A stretch of 52,073 nucleotides of DNA from Streptomyces sp. ISL-36 (GTDB taxonomy: Bacteria; Actinomycetota; Actinomycetes; Streptomycetales; Streptomycetaceae): assembly GCF_018614205.1 (NCBI RefSeq), contig NZ_JAGGOS010000128.1, forward strand, positions 1 through 52,073. The letters run 5' to 3'. The notes beneath the pieces are model-generated. The model was not told the origin of the DNA. It made no database searches and saw nothing but the letters and a program-made list of their open reading frames with translations. A program made the translations under genes and the position numbers. Positions 1-7,317 of this stretch are shown here, one piece after another. Within the stretch, counting starts at the first letter, position 1, and every line of letters begins with the position of its first letter.

Positions 1-309
1 GCCGATCCAGGTCAGCCCGGCGTCGATCACGGCCTGCGCGAAGTCGGCGTTCTCGGAAAGGAATCCGTAACCGGGGTGGATCGCGTCCGCACCCGAGTCC
101 TTCGCGGCCTGCAGCACCTTGGCCATGTCCAGATAACTGGCGGCCGGGGTGTCACCGCCCAGAGCGAACGCCTCGTCGGCCGCACGGACGTGCAATGCGT
201 CCCGGTCCGGATCGGCGTAGACGGCGACACTGCCGATCCCCGCATCCCGGCACGCCCGGGCGACGCGGACAGCGATTTCGCCACGGTTGGCGATGAGCAC
301 CTTGCGCAC
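1..309 (-). CDS. accA2: Acyl-CoA carboxylase biotin-carboxylase (alpha) subunit, N-terminal part
   Basis: The visible 103 codons are the N-terminus of a biotin carboxylase; the rest lies beyond the left edge. The protein opens MRKVLIANRGEIAVRVARAC, the family's conserved first strand and helix, and continues with AVYADPD, HVRAADEAF and IHPGYGFLSEN, all biotin-carboxylase landmarks of the pre-ATP-grasp domain. In actinomycetes this subunit also carries the biotin carboxyl carrier domain and feeds carboxybiotin to beta subunits such as PccB, encoded 4 kb away. The GTG start at 309 has a strong Shine-Dalgarno (AAGGAGGGAG) 5 nt upstream. An AGTTTA at 336-341 reads TAAACT on the minus strand, a possible -10. 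The symbol follows the S. coelicolor name and rests on remembered gene order. Confidence 0.9.
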   Translation of the reverse strand, partial: MRKVLIANRGEIAVRVARACRDAGIGSVAVYADPDRDALHVRAADEAFALGGDTPAASYLDMAKVLQAAKDSGADAIHPGYGFLSENADFAQAVIDAGLTWIG

Positions 310-654
310 GATGGCTCCCTCCTTGAAACAAGCTGAGTTTAGGGACTGCCGACACGGCCTTTCGACCCATCCCCAGTGGTGAGCTTGCCCACACGGAGCG
401 TGATACGAGGCGTTCGGGGTCGTGAAATCCCTTGTCGTACCACGGTACGCAGGGTTCCTTTACGGCACAGTAGCTCCGAGGTGTGGCGCAGGTCTCTGTT
501 CCGGCGACCAGTCGCCGAACGGGTTTCTTTGTGGAGTCCCTACGAATGGCCCAATGATTCTTTGCCGCACGGTCCCTCTGCGCGGACCCTTGTCCGAAGG
601 TTTACCAGTCAGTAGCCTTCGCGCTGTCGTCCGTACTGCAGGTAACAGCCGTAT
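310..654. other. Divergent intergenic region, no gene seen
   Basis: This 345-bp gap separates the carboxylase subunit from a divergent membrane-protein gene and should hold both promoters. It is less GC-rich than its surroundings. It contains the inverted repeat GTACC-N2-GGTAC at 437-448. Open frames across it (for example 376-615 plus) have no coding bias and no ribosome site, so I call no gene. Confidence 0.4.
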
Positions 655-1095
655 ATGGGGGTGGCCGAGGTGGCCCGCAGACCGATAGCACTCGTGACGG
701 CGGCGGTGCTCTTCCTCGAGGCGCCGGGCATCGTCGCGCTCAACGCCGTCATGGCCCGGTTCGTCGACGTCCAGTCGATGTCCCTCGACGGTCTGGACCC
801 GGACGCGATGGTGACCGGCACCTGGGTGCTCGGCATCGTCTCCGGCCTCCTGCTGGCCCTCTGCGCCACCGTCGCCCTGATCGCCGGCGTCCGGGACAGG
901 CGCCCCGGCCGGGCGGGCCGGGCCCTGCTCATCGGCTGCGCGATCGTGCACGGGGTGCTCGGCGCGGTGACGGTCGGGCTGATCGGCTGGGGCGCGTTCG
1001 CGTTCATGACGGTGGTGCTCGGCCTGATCGTGCTGACCCTGGTGGCCTACGGGAAGGGCGCCGACGCCCCCGAAGGGGCGCCTGCCGCCGCCTGA
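655..1095 (+). CDS. Small integral membrane protein, unknown function
   Basis: A 146-residue protein with four predicted transmembrane segments (about residues 10-32, 55-77, 88-110 and 112-135) and a short polar C-terminal tail. I recognise no catalytic or binding motif. It lies between the divergent biotin-carboxylase gene and the convergent maf gene, a position I recall as conserved in Streptomyces. The start is uncertain: ATG 655, GTG 661 and GTG 670 are in frame, and the conserved-looking part begins at ARRPIALVTAA, which favours GTG 670. No clear Shine-Dalgarno precedes any of them. A role in membrane homeostasis is possible but unsupported. Confidence 0.7.
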   Translation: MGVAEVARRPIALVTAAVLFLEAPGIVALNAVMARFVDVQSMSLDGLDPDAMVTGTWVLGIVSGLLLALCATVALIAGVRDRRPGRAGRALLIGCAIVHGVLGAVTVGLIGWGAFAFMTVVLGLIVLTLVAYGKGADAPEGAPAAA

Positions 1096-1122
1096 GGCGT
1101 GCGCCTTCACCGAACGACGGCC

Positions 1123-1728
1123 TCAGACCCACAGGTCGGTGATCGAGATCCCCAGCTTGCCGAGCAGGCTCCGCAGCAGCGGCAGCGACAGGCCGATCAC
1201 ATTGCCCGGGTCCCCGTCGATGCCGTCGATGAACGGTGCCGAACGGCCGTCGAGGGTGAACGCGCCCGCCACGTGCAGCGGTTCCCCGCTCGCCACGTAC
1301 GCGGCGATCTCGGCGTCCGTCGGTTCGCCGAAGCGGACCACGGTGGAGGCGGTCGCCGACTCGTAGCGCTTGGCGGTCGTGTCGTACACACAGTGACCCG
1401 TCTGGAGGATGCCCACCCGGCCGCGCATCGCCTTCCAGCGGGCCGTGGCCTCCTCGGCGTCGGCGGGCTTGCCGAGCGCCTGCTTGTCCAGCTCCAGGAC
1501 CGAGTCGCAGCCGATGACCAGTGCGCCGCTCGCCTCGGGCCGGGCGGCCACATGGGCGGCCTTCGCCTCGGCGAGGGCGAGGGCGAGCTCGGCCGGGGTC
1601 GGGGCGTGCATCTTGTCCTCGTCGACGCCGCTCACGATCACCTCGGGGGCGAGTCCGGCCTGCCGCAGCAGTCCGAGACGGGCGGGGGAGGCGGAGGCGA
1701 GCACGACACGGCGGCGATCAGCAGTCAT
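1123..1728 (-). CDS. maf: Maf-like nucleoside triphosphate pyrophosphatase
   Basis: A 201-residue Maf/HAM1-fold protein, the usual family length. The start VVLASASPARLGLLRQAG matches the Maf signature (substrate-phosphate SxSPxR loop). Further family marks are VSGVDE, the ALAEAKA helix, GCDSVLELD (catalytic Asp region) and DGIDGDPGNVIGLSLPLL near the C-terminus. Maf enzymes hydrolyse modified or non-canonical NTPs to monophosphates in the cytoplasm and were first noted as septum-formation inhibitors. It is the last gene of a minus-strand series TetR-mmpB-maf and converges on the membrane-protein gene with only 27 bp between stops. Confidence 0.93.
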   Translation of the reverse strand: MTADRRRVVLASASPARLGLLRQAGLAPEVIVSGVDEDKMHAPTPAELALALAEAKAAHVAARPEASGALVIGCDSVLELDKQALGKPADAEEATARWKAMRGRVGILQTGHCVYDTTAKRYESATASTVVRFGEPTDAEIAAYVASGEPLHVAGAFTLDGRSAPFIDGIDGDPGNVIGLSLPLLRSLLGKLGISITDLWV

Positions 1729-1846
1729 GGGGGCAGCGTAGCCAGTACGACGGCTCCCGGTCGCCCGATCGCCCGGACCGTGGTGGACGCGGCGGGGGAC
1801 TACGGGCAGGGCCGGGCGGGCTCGGGGAACTCGGCTCGGGGAACGC

Positions 1847-1975
1847 TCAGTGCACGCCGGCCACGAACATCGCCACCACCATCGCCAGGGCCAGCAGGAT
1901 GGACGCGCGGCGCAGCATCTGCTGCATGTCGCGCATCTCCTTCGGAGGCTCGTTCTTCGGGTCGGACCAGAGCAT
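1847..1975 (-). CDS. mmpB: Small morphogenic membrane protein MmpB
   Basis: A 42-residue ORF: MLWSDPKNEPPKEMRDMQQM, then LRRASILLALAMVVAMFVAGVH. It has a charged N-terminus and one C-terminal transmembrane helix (about residues 24-41). ATG 1975 has AGGATCG upstream. Sequence, length and position next to maf and the acyl-CoA carboxylase genes match what I remember as Streptomyces MmpB, a small membrane protein linked to morphogenesis; this is recall, not a search. It is too short for a 60-codon cutoff and easily missed. The gene before it in transcription is the TetR gene (75 bp gap); maf follows 118 bp later. Confidence 0.8.
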   Translation of the reverse strand: MLWSDPKNEPPKEMRDMQQMLRRASILLALAMVVAMFVAGVH

Positions 1976-2050
1976 GGCTTCGATCCTGCGGGCGGGAAGG
2001 CCGGGGCGCCTGAGTATCCGTACTCAGGCCCCCCGGTGCCAACGGACTAA

Positions 2051-2686
2051 TTACGGGCCGGTGAACACCCCGCCACCGGCCGCCGCCAGCGCCGCCAGAA
2101 CCGCCCGCTCCGCGTGCTCGGGGCCCAGCGGCTCGCGGGTGACCATGAAGCGGTAGTAGAGCGGCGCCGAGACCGCGCGCAGCAACTCCAGGCCGTCGGT
2201 GTCCGGCGGGATCTCGCCGCGGGCCGCCCCCCGCTTGGTGACGGGGACCCACTCCTCCAGGCGGGCCCGGTAGAAGCCGTTCAGGGCCTCCGCGCACTCC
2301 TCGTCGCAGGCCGCGGCCGCGATCACCGCGCGGAAGACGGCGCCCATCCGGGGGTCGGTGAGGGTCTTCCGTACGAGTTCGGCGTTGGCCCGCAGATCGC
2401 CCGCCAGGCTGCCGGTGTCGGAGGCCGGCAGGGACCGGTCCGCCATGTCCCGCAACAGGTCGGCGACGAGGCCGACCGGGGAGCCCCAGCGGCGGTACAC
2501 GGTCGTCTTGCCGACGCCCGCGCTCGCGGCGATCTGGTCCATGTTCAGCGCGTGGAAGCCCGCGGCGGCCAGGGCCTCCTCGGTCGCTTCGAGGACGGCC
2601 CGGCGCACCTTCGCGGTACGGCCCCCGGGGCGCACGGTGCCGGCCGCGGCCGACTGGCTCTCGCTCAAACGGGTCTCCTGTTCCAT
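2051..2686 (-). CDS. TetR family transcriptional regulator
   Basis: With ATG 2686 the protein has 211 residues, typical of TetR repressors. The N-terminal helix-turn-helix is clear: VRRAVLEATEEALAAAGF, then MDQIAASAGVGKTTVYRRWG at about residues 45-65. The C-terminal part resembles the TetR_C ligand-binding domain of actinobacterial efflux repressors. ATG 2686 has GGAG six bases upstream. The longer ATG 2719 lacks a ribosome site, overlaps a likely -10 (TAGGAT on the minus strand, 2723-2718) and would add a rare TTA codon. It is divergent from an MFS exporter, so it probably represses that gene and itself through the inverted repeat between them. Confidence 0.92.
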   Translation of the reverse strand: MEQETRLSESQSAAAGTVRPGGRTAKVRRAVLEATEEALAAAGFHALNMDQIAASAGVGKTTVYRRWGSPVGLVADLLRDMADRSLPASDTGSLAGDLRANAELVRKTLTDPRMGAVFRAVIAAAACDEECAEALNGFYRARLEEWVPVTKRGAARGEIPPDTDGLELLRAVSAPLYYRFMVTREPLGPEHAERAVLAALAAAGGGVFTGP

Positions 2687-2721
2687 TAACAGCTCCGACT
2701 CTGGTACGGTCCTGACCATCC

Positions 2722-2743
2722 TAATGGAACCGAGAGCCCATTA
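2722..2743. promoter_or_regulatory. Candidate TetR operator (TAATGG-N10-CCATTA)
   Basis: A perfect 6-bp inverted repeat with a 10-bp spacer lies between the divergent TetR and MFS genes. Another CCATTA occurs at 2683-2688, covering the TetR start. A minus-strand TAGGAT -10 (2723-2718) overlaps the left arm, so a bound repressor would block its own promoter. Autorepression is inferred from layout. Confidence 0.5.
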
Positions 2744-2754
2744 AGGGGTCCGTC

Positions 2755-4149
2755 ATGGCCGCCACCGCACTTTCCACCCGTACAGACGACCCGCCCGCCC
2801 GCATGGACGGCCGGATGCGACTCGTCCTCCTCGTCCTCCTCGTCGCCCAGTTCATGCTGGCCGTCGACTTCTCGATCCTGAACGTCGCCCTGCCCGTCAT
2901 CGGCGAAGGACTCGGCTTCTCGCTGGGCAACCTGCAGTGGATCGCCACCGCCTTCGCCCTCGCCGCCGCCGGATTCACCCTCCTCTTCGGGCGCGTCGCC
3001 GACATCGTCGGACGCCGGCGCCTCTTCCTCGGCGGCATGGCGCTCCTCGGGATCTCCTCACTCGTCGGCGGACTCGCCACCGGCCCCGAGACACTGATGG
3101 CCGCCCGCGTCGCCCAGGGGCTGGCCACCGCCGCCGTCACCCCCGCCGGGCTCTCCCTGCTCACCTCCTCCTTCCCCGAGGGCCCCCTGCGCGCCAAGGC
3201 GCTCGGCCTCAACGGCGCCCTCATGTCCGCCGGATTCACCACCGGCGCCGTCCTCGGCGGCGTCCTGACCGAGCTGCTCTCCTGGCGCTGGGCCTTCTTC
3301 CTCAACGTGCCGGTCGCCCTCGCCGTCCTCGTCGTCGCGCCCGGCGTCCTGAAGGAGAGCCGCCCCGAGGTCCGCCCCCGCCTCGACATCCCCGGCGCGA
3401 TCACCGTCACCGGCGGGCTCCTCGCCCTCGTCTACGGCCTCACCGTCGCCGGCGAGCACGGCTGGACCGACCCCCTCGCCCTGACCGCCCTCGCCGCAGG
3501 CGCCGTCCTCCTCGTCGCCTTCCGGTTCGTGGAGAAGCGGGCCGCCTCCCCCCTCGTACCGCTGCGGATCCTGGGGCGCCGCACCGTCGTCTGGGGCAAC
3601 CTCGCCGGGCTCGTCGCCTTCGTCACCGAGACCTCGCTGGTCTTCCTGATGACGCTCTACCTGCAGGACGTCCTCGGCTTCTCGCCGCTCGCCGCCGGGC
3701 TCTCCTTCGGTGTCCTCGGCGCCGGAACGATCCTCGGCGGGGTCTACGCGTCCCGGTTCATCGGCCGCTACGGCAGCCGGGCCGCCCTCGTCGCCGGCGG
3801 ACTCCTCCAGGCCGTCGCCACCGTCGCCCTCTACGCCCTCGGCGACGACCGGAGCTGGCTCTGGCTGCTGCTCGCCGCCACCTTCGCCGGCGGCATCGGC
3901 AACATGCTCGCCATCGTCGGCTTCATGGTCACCGCCACCTCCGGACTGCCCGACGAGGAGCAGGGCATGGCGACCGGCCTCGCCACGATGACCCAGCAGA
4001 TCGGCATCACCATGGGCACGCCGATCATGAGTGCCGTCGTCGTCACCTCCACCACGGTCCTCGACGGCATCGGCCTCGCGGTCCTCGTCAACGCCGCGAT
4101 CGTCCTGGCGGGCGCGCTCCTCGCGGGGTTCTTCCTGCGGCGCGCATGA
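2755..4149 (+). CDS. MFS multidrug efflux transporter, DHA2 (EmrB/QacA) type
   Basis: A 464-residue inner-membrane transporter with about 14 hydrophobic segments. Family marks are FMLAVDFSILNVALPVIGEG in TM1 (antiporter-type D-x-x-I-x-N-V-A-L-P), the loop 2-3 motif GRVADIVGRRRLF and the TM5 motif LGGVLTELLSWRWAFFLNVP. It probably exports hydrophobic drugs by proton antiport; the substrate is unknown. The start at 2755 is set by the N-terminus just ahead of TM1. The adjacent divergent TetR gene is the likely regulator, and a strong hairpin follows. The TetR/MFS pair interrupts an otherwise carboxylase-related gene order. Confidence 0.93.
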   Translation: MAATALSTRTDDPPARMDGRMRLVLLVLLVAQFMLAVDFSILNVALPVIGEGLGFSLGNLQWIATAFALAAAGFTLLFGRVADIVGRRRLFLGGMALLGISSLVGGLATGPETLMAARVAQGLATAAVTPAGLSLLTSSFPEGPLRAKALGLNGALMSAGFTTGAVLGGVLTELLSWRWAFFLNVPVALAVLVVAPGVLKESRPEVRPRLDIPGAITVTGGLLALVYGLTVAGEHGWTDPLALTALAAGAVLLVAFRFVEKRAASPLVPLRILGRRTVVWGNLAGLVAFVTETSLVFLMTLYLQDVLGFSPLAAGLSFGVLGAGTILGGVYASRFIGRYGSRAALVAGGLLQAVATVALYALGDDRSWLWLLLAATFAGGIGNMLAIVGFMVTATSGLPDEEQGMATGLATMTQQIGITMGTPIMSAVVVTSTTVLDGIGLAVLVNAAIVLAGALLAGFFLRRA

Positions 4150-4176
4150 GCCCCTCGCACGCACCGGGGACGCACG

Positions 4177-4210
4177 AAGGCCGGACCTCCCGCACAAGAG
4201 GTCCGGCCTT
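4177..4210 (+). terminator. Intrinsic terminator hairpin after the MFS gene
   Basis: A perfect 13-bp stem, AAGGCCGGACCTC / GAGGTCCGGCCTT, with an 8-nt loop, 28 bp past the MFS stop. There is no long U-tract, as is usual in Streptomyces. Confidence 0.75.
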
Positions 4211-4242
4211 CACGGCTTCGTGCCCGTCACCGGTTGGGACCC

Positions 4243-4312
4243 GTCACCGGGCCGTCTCCGGCATCGTGTTCGTAGCGGTCACCGGGCCGTGCCCGGCACC
4301 GTGTTCGTACCC
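4243..4312. repeat. Two 35-bp imperfect tandem repeats
   Basis: Units 4243-4277 and 4278-4312 both begin GTCACCGGGCCGT and contain GTGTTCGTA; they match at about 30 of 35 positions. A partial unit (GTCACCGG) precedes them at 4226. The array ends directly before the pccE stop. Confidence 0.6.
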
Positions 4313-4313
4313 G

Positions 4314-4526
4314 TCACACCGGCCAGTAGGAGCGCGCCCACGAACGCGGCCCCGGCCGGTGCCGTACCCCGCGCGCGATCCGCGACGGGTCCGACCAGCC
4401 CTCGGGGACCACCGGGCCGCCACCGGCGGCGGACGCCGCCGCCGTCGCCGCGGCCCGGGCCTGGACCACCGCCAGTGCGGCGGCCAGCTCCTCCGGGGTC
4501 GGATTTCCTCGTACGACCTTGATCAC
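4314..4526 (-). CDS. pccE: Acyl-CoA carboxylase epsilon subunit
   Basis: A 70-residue protein with the epsilon-subunit layout: MIKVVRGNPTPEELAAALAV at the N-terminus, a variable Ala/Gly-rich middle and a conserved C-terminal WARSYWPV. Epsilon subunits stabilise the actinobacterial alpha-beta complex and stimulate carboxylation of acetyl- or propionyl-CoA to malonyl- or methylmalonyl-CoA. The gene starts 19 bp after pccB in the same direction, so the two are almost certainly co-transcribed. The first 36 residues carry the recognisable helix that binds the beta subunit. Confidence 0.92.
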   Translation of the reverse strand: MIKVVRGNPTPEELAAALAVVQARAAATAAASAAGGGPVVPEGWSDPSRIARGVRHRPGPRSWARSYWPV

Positions 4527-4545
4527 AGCCGCTCCTTCCAGACCC

Positions 4546-6138
4546 TTAGAGGGGGATGTTGCCGTGCTTCTTCGGAGGCAGGGATTCCCGCTTCGTGCGC
4601 AGCTGACGCAGACCCTTCACGATCTGCGGACGCGTGTCGGACGGCATGATCACACCGTCGATGTAGCCACGCTCGGCCGCCGTGTACGGATTGAGCAGCG
4701 TGTCCTCGTACTCCTGGATCAGCCGCGCCCGCTCCGCGTCCTGGTCCTCGGCGGCGGCGATCGTCCTGCGGTGCAGGATGTTCACCGCGCCCTGCGCGCC
4801 CATCACCGCGATCTGCGCGGTCGGCCACGCCAGGTTGAGGTCGGCGCCCAGGTGCTTGGAGCCCATGACGTCGTACGCGCCACCGAACGCCTTGCGCGTG
4901 ATGACCGTGATCAGCGGGACGGTCGCCTCGGCGTACGCGTAGATCAGCTTCGCGCCGCGGCGGATGATGCCGCCGTACTCCTGGTCCACGCCCGGCAGGA
5001 AGCCCGGCACGTCGACGAAGGTGATCACCGGGACGTTGAAGGCGTCGCAGGTACGGACGAACCGTGCGGCCTTCTCGCTGGCGTCGATGTCCAGGCAGCC
5101 GGCGAACTGCATCGGCTGGTTGGCGACGATGCCGACCGGGAAGCCCTCGACCCGGCCGAAGCCGGTGACGATGTTCGGCGCGAACAGCGCCTGGGTCTCC
5201 AGGAACTCGCCGTCGTCCAGGACGTGTTCGATGACCTTGTGCATGTCGTACGGCTGGTTCGCGGAGTCCGGGATCAGGACGTCCAGCTCGCGGTCCTCGT
5301 CCGTGACGTCGGTCTCGGCGACCTCAGGGAAGGCCGGCGGCTCGGAGAGGTTGTTCGACGGCAGGTAGGACAGCAGGGACTTGACGTACTCGATCGCGTC
5401 CTTCTCGTCGCCCGCCATGTGGTGCGCGACACCGGAGGTGGCGTTGTGGGTGCGGGCGCCGCCCAGCTCCTCGAAGCCGACGTCCTCGCCCGTCACCGTC
5501 TTGATGACGTCGGGTCCCGTGATGAACATGTGCGAGGTCTGGTCCACCATCACCGTGAAGTCGGTGATGGCGGGGGAGTAGACCGCGCCGCCCGCGCAGG
5601 GGCCGACGACCAGGGAGATCTGCGGGATCACACCGGACGCGTGGGTGTTGCGACGGAAGATCTCGCCGTACATGCCGAGCGCGCTGACGCCCTCCTGGAT
5701 GCGGGCGCCGCCGGAGTCGTTGATGCCGATGACCGGGCAGCCGGTCTTCAGGGCGAAGTCCATCACCTTGATGATCTTCTGGCCGAAGGTCTCGCCCAGC
5801 GCGCCGCCGAAGACGGTGAAGTCCTGGGAGAAGACCGCGACCGGGCGGCCGTCGACCGTGCCGTAGCCGGTGACGACACCGTCTCCGTACGGCCGGTTCT
5901 TCTCCAGGCCGAAGTTGGTCGAGCGGTGCCGGGCCAGCTCGTCGAGCTCGACGAACGAGCCCTCGTCGAGCAGCAGCTCGATCCGCTCGCGCGCGGTCAG
6001 CTTCCCCTTCGCGTGCTGCTTCTCCACGGCACGCTCGGAACCGGCATGGGTCGCCTCGTCAATACGGCGCTGCAGATCCGCGATCTTGCCCGCGGTCGTG
6101 TGAATGTCGATCTCTTGTGGCTCTACCGACTCGGACAT
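4546..6138 (-). CDS. pccB: Acyl-CoA (propionyl-CoA) carboxylase beta subunit
   Basis: A 530-residue carboxyltransferase with both crotonase-like halves. The N-terminal half has the oxyanion and acyl-CoA features INDSGGARIQEG (140-150) and GPCAGGAVYSPA (179-190); the C-terminal half has VDVPGFLPG (375-383) and ITRKAFGGAYDVMGSKHLGAD (413-432). Asp423 in AYDVM corresponds to the Asp (D422 in S. coelicolor PccB) known to favour propionyl-CoA. The product, methylmalonyl-CoA, feeds polyketide and odd-chain lipid synthesis. ATG 6138 has GGGAG upstream. It leads a pccB-pccE operon and is divergent from birA, whose product biotinylates the partner subunit. Confidence 0.96.
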   Translation of the reverse strand: MSESVEPQEIDIHTTAGKIADLQRRIDEATHAGSERAVEKQHAKGKLTARERIELLLDEGSFVELDELARHRSTNFGLEKNRPYGDGVVTGYGTVDGRPVAVFSQDFTVFGGALGETFGQKIIKVMDFALKTGCPVIGINDSGGARIQEGVSALGMYGEIFRRNTHASGVIPQISLVVGPCAGGAVYSPAITDFTVMVDQTSHMFITGPDVIKTVTGEDVGFEELGGARTHNATSGVAHHMAGDEKDAIEYVKSLLSYLPSNNLSEPPAFPEVAETDVTDEDRELDVLIPDSANQPYDMHKVIEHVLDDGEFLETQALFAPNIVTGFGRVEGFPVGIVANQPMQFAGCLDIDASEKAARFVRTCDAFNVPVITFVDVPGFLPGVDQEYGGIIRRGAKLIYAYAEATVPLITVITRKAFGGAYDVMGSKHLGADLNLAWPTAQIAVMGAQGAVNILHRRTIAAAEDQDAERARLIQEYEDTLLNPYTAAERGYIDGVIMPSDTRPQIVKGLRQLRTKRESLPPKKHGNIPL

Positions 6139-6225
6139 CGGGATGCGGCTCCCTGCCTGGTCACGGGGGTTCGTTGACTACGAATGGGCGAATGGTTGGC
6201 TGCTGATGGCCTACTGATCCGTAGG

Positions 6226-6241
6226 GTATCGACGCCGATAC
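6226..6241. promoter_or_regulatory. Candidate operator between pccB and birA
   Basis: A perfect inverted repeat, GTATCG-N4-CGATAC, lies midway in the 144-bp divergent gap. A minus-strand TACCCT (6228-6223) overlaps its left edge and could be the pccB -10. The binding protein is unknown. Confidence 0.35.
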
Positions 6242-6269
6242 GGTTCGGCACTGCGGTCTTTGCCACACC

Positions 6270-6275
6270 TAGGCT
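6270..6275 (+). promoter_or_regulatory. Candidate -10 element of birA (leaderless)
   Basis: TAGGCT ends 7 bases before ATG 6283. This places the transcription start at or next to the start codon and explains the missing Shine-Dalgarno. No good -35 hexamer is visible at 17-18 bp. Confidence 0.45.
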
Positions 6276-6282
6276 GCCTTGC

Positions 6283-7134
6283 ATGACGTCCTCTCATGGC
6301 TCAGGAGGGCCCTGGTCCGACCTGGACCGGCCCCCGCTCAACGCCGGCGCGCTGCGCCGCGCCCTCGTCCTTCCCGACGGTCTGTGGACCTCGCTCGACG
6401 TGATCCCCACCACCGGCTCCACCAACTCCGACCTGGCCGCCCGCGCCGACGAGCTGCCCGAGGGCACCGTGCTCGTCGCCGAGGAGCAGACCGCGGGGCG
6501 GGGCCGCCTCGACCGCAGCTGGGTGGCCCCGGCCCGGTCCGGCCTCTTCCTCTCCGTGCTCCTCAAGCCCGACGTGCCCGTCCACCGGTGGGGATGGCTG
6601 CCGCTGCTGACGGGCGTCGCCGCGGCGACCGGACTCGCGAAGTCCGCCGGCGTCGACCTGTCCCTCAAGTGGCCGAACGACCTGCTGGTCTCTGTCGGCG
6701 GCGAGGAACGCAAGACCGGCGGGATCCTCGCCGAGCGGGCCGGCGACCGGGCGATCGTCCTCGGACTCGGCATCAACGTCACCCTGCGTGAGGACGAGCT
6801 GCCCGTGCCGGGGGCGGGCTCGCTGCTGCTGGCGAACGCGGTCTCCACGGACCGCGACACACTGGTGCGGGCCGTCCTGCGGTCGCTGGAGAAGTGGTAC
6901 GGACAGTGGGTGCGGGCCGACGGCGACCCCGAGGCCTCGGGCCTCCAGGCCGCCTACGCCGCGGGCTGCGTGACGCTCGGCCGCCGCATCCGGGCGCAGC
7001 TGCCGGGCGAGCGGGTGCTGGAGGGCGAGGCGGTGGCCCTGGACGGCGACGGACGCCTGGTGGTGGCGACCGAGGGCGGCGGCACGGAGGCGGTCTCGGC
7101 GGGCGACATCGTCCACGTCCGGTCCACGGCGTAG
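6283..7134 (+). CDS. birA: Biotin--[acetyl-CoA-carboxylase] ligase
   Basis: A 283-residue class I (no DNA-binding domain) biotin protein ligase. The catalytic domain shows TTGSTNSDLAARA (biotin/ATP site), VAEEQTAGRGRLDRSWVAP (the GRGRxxRxW adenylate loop), SGLFLSVLLKP, KWPNDLLV (catalytic Lys) and KTGGILAE, then GLGINV. The C-terminal 50 residues form the SH3-like cap. It activates biotin as biotinyl-AMP and attaches it to the carboxylase alpha subunit, which fits its place opposite pccB. ATG 6283 is preferred over 6184 because conserved sequence begins after it and a -10 box lies directly upstream. Confidence 0.94.
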   Translation: MTSSHGSGGPWSDLDRPPLNAGALRRALVLPDGLWTSLDVIPTTGSTNSDLAARADELPEGTVLVAEEQTAGRGRLDRSWVAPARSGLFLSVLLKPDVPVHRWGWLPLLTGVAAATGLAKSAGVDLSLKWPNDLLVSVGGEERKTGGILAERAGDRAIVLGLGINVTLREDELPVPGAGSLLLANAVSTDRDTLVRAVLRSLEKWYGQWVRADGDPEASGLQAAYAAGCVTLGRRIRAQLPGERVLEGEAVALDGDGRLVVATEGGGTEAVSAGDIVHVRSTA

Positions 7135-7156
7135 AGGTCCGGTCCACGGCGTAGAG
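7117..7156. repeat. Exact 20-bp tandem duplication across the birA stop codon
   Basis: GTCCGGTCCACGGCGTAGAG occurs twice without interruption (7117-7136, 7137-7156). The first copy encodes the last residues RSTA and the TAG stop; the second lies outside the gene with its own in-register TAG. Confidence 0.9.
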
Positions 7157-7171
7157 CGGGGGCCTCCGGCC

Positions 7172-7192
7172 CGTTCCGCCCCCAGCGGAACG
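7172..7192 (+). terminator. Hairpin downstream of birA
   Basis: A perfect 8-bp stem, CGTTCCGC / GCGGAACG, with loop CCCCA, 37 bp after the birA stop. There is no U-tract. Confidence 0.5.
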
Positions 7193-7317
7193 CAGGGTCC
7201 ACAACCGGCCGCGCGGACGGTTCGGGCGTGAGCTGGCACACACCTGTCGTATCGTGGAGCGCGATCCAGGCTACAGATCGGCAGGGCAGTGGGCAGGGAA
7301 CGGGCAGGAGGCGGCCG

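Noticed and set aside
376..615. 79-codon frame in the gap after the carboxylase subunit gene
   Set aside because: No third-position GC bias, no ribosome site, no recognisable sequence.
2687..2719. Extended TetR start at ATG 2719
   Set aside because: No Shine-Dalgarno, overlaps the likely -10, and adds a rare TTA codon; ATG 2686 has GGAG at ideal spacing.
2937..4649. 570-codon plus-strand frame rich in Arg/Pro overlapping the MFS gene
   Set aside because: It is an alternate frame of a high-GC gene; its Arg/Pro/His-rich translation has no domain, and the MFS frame has clear motifs.
7228..7317. Longer adenylate cyclase start at GTG 7228
   Set aside because: The added 30 residues lack conserved character, and GTG 7318 has AGGAGG 7 nt upstream.
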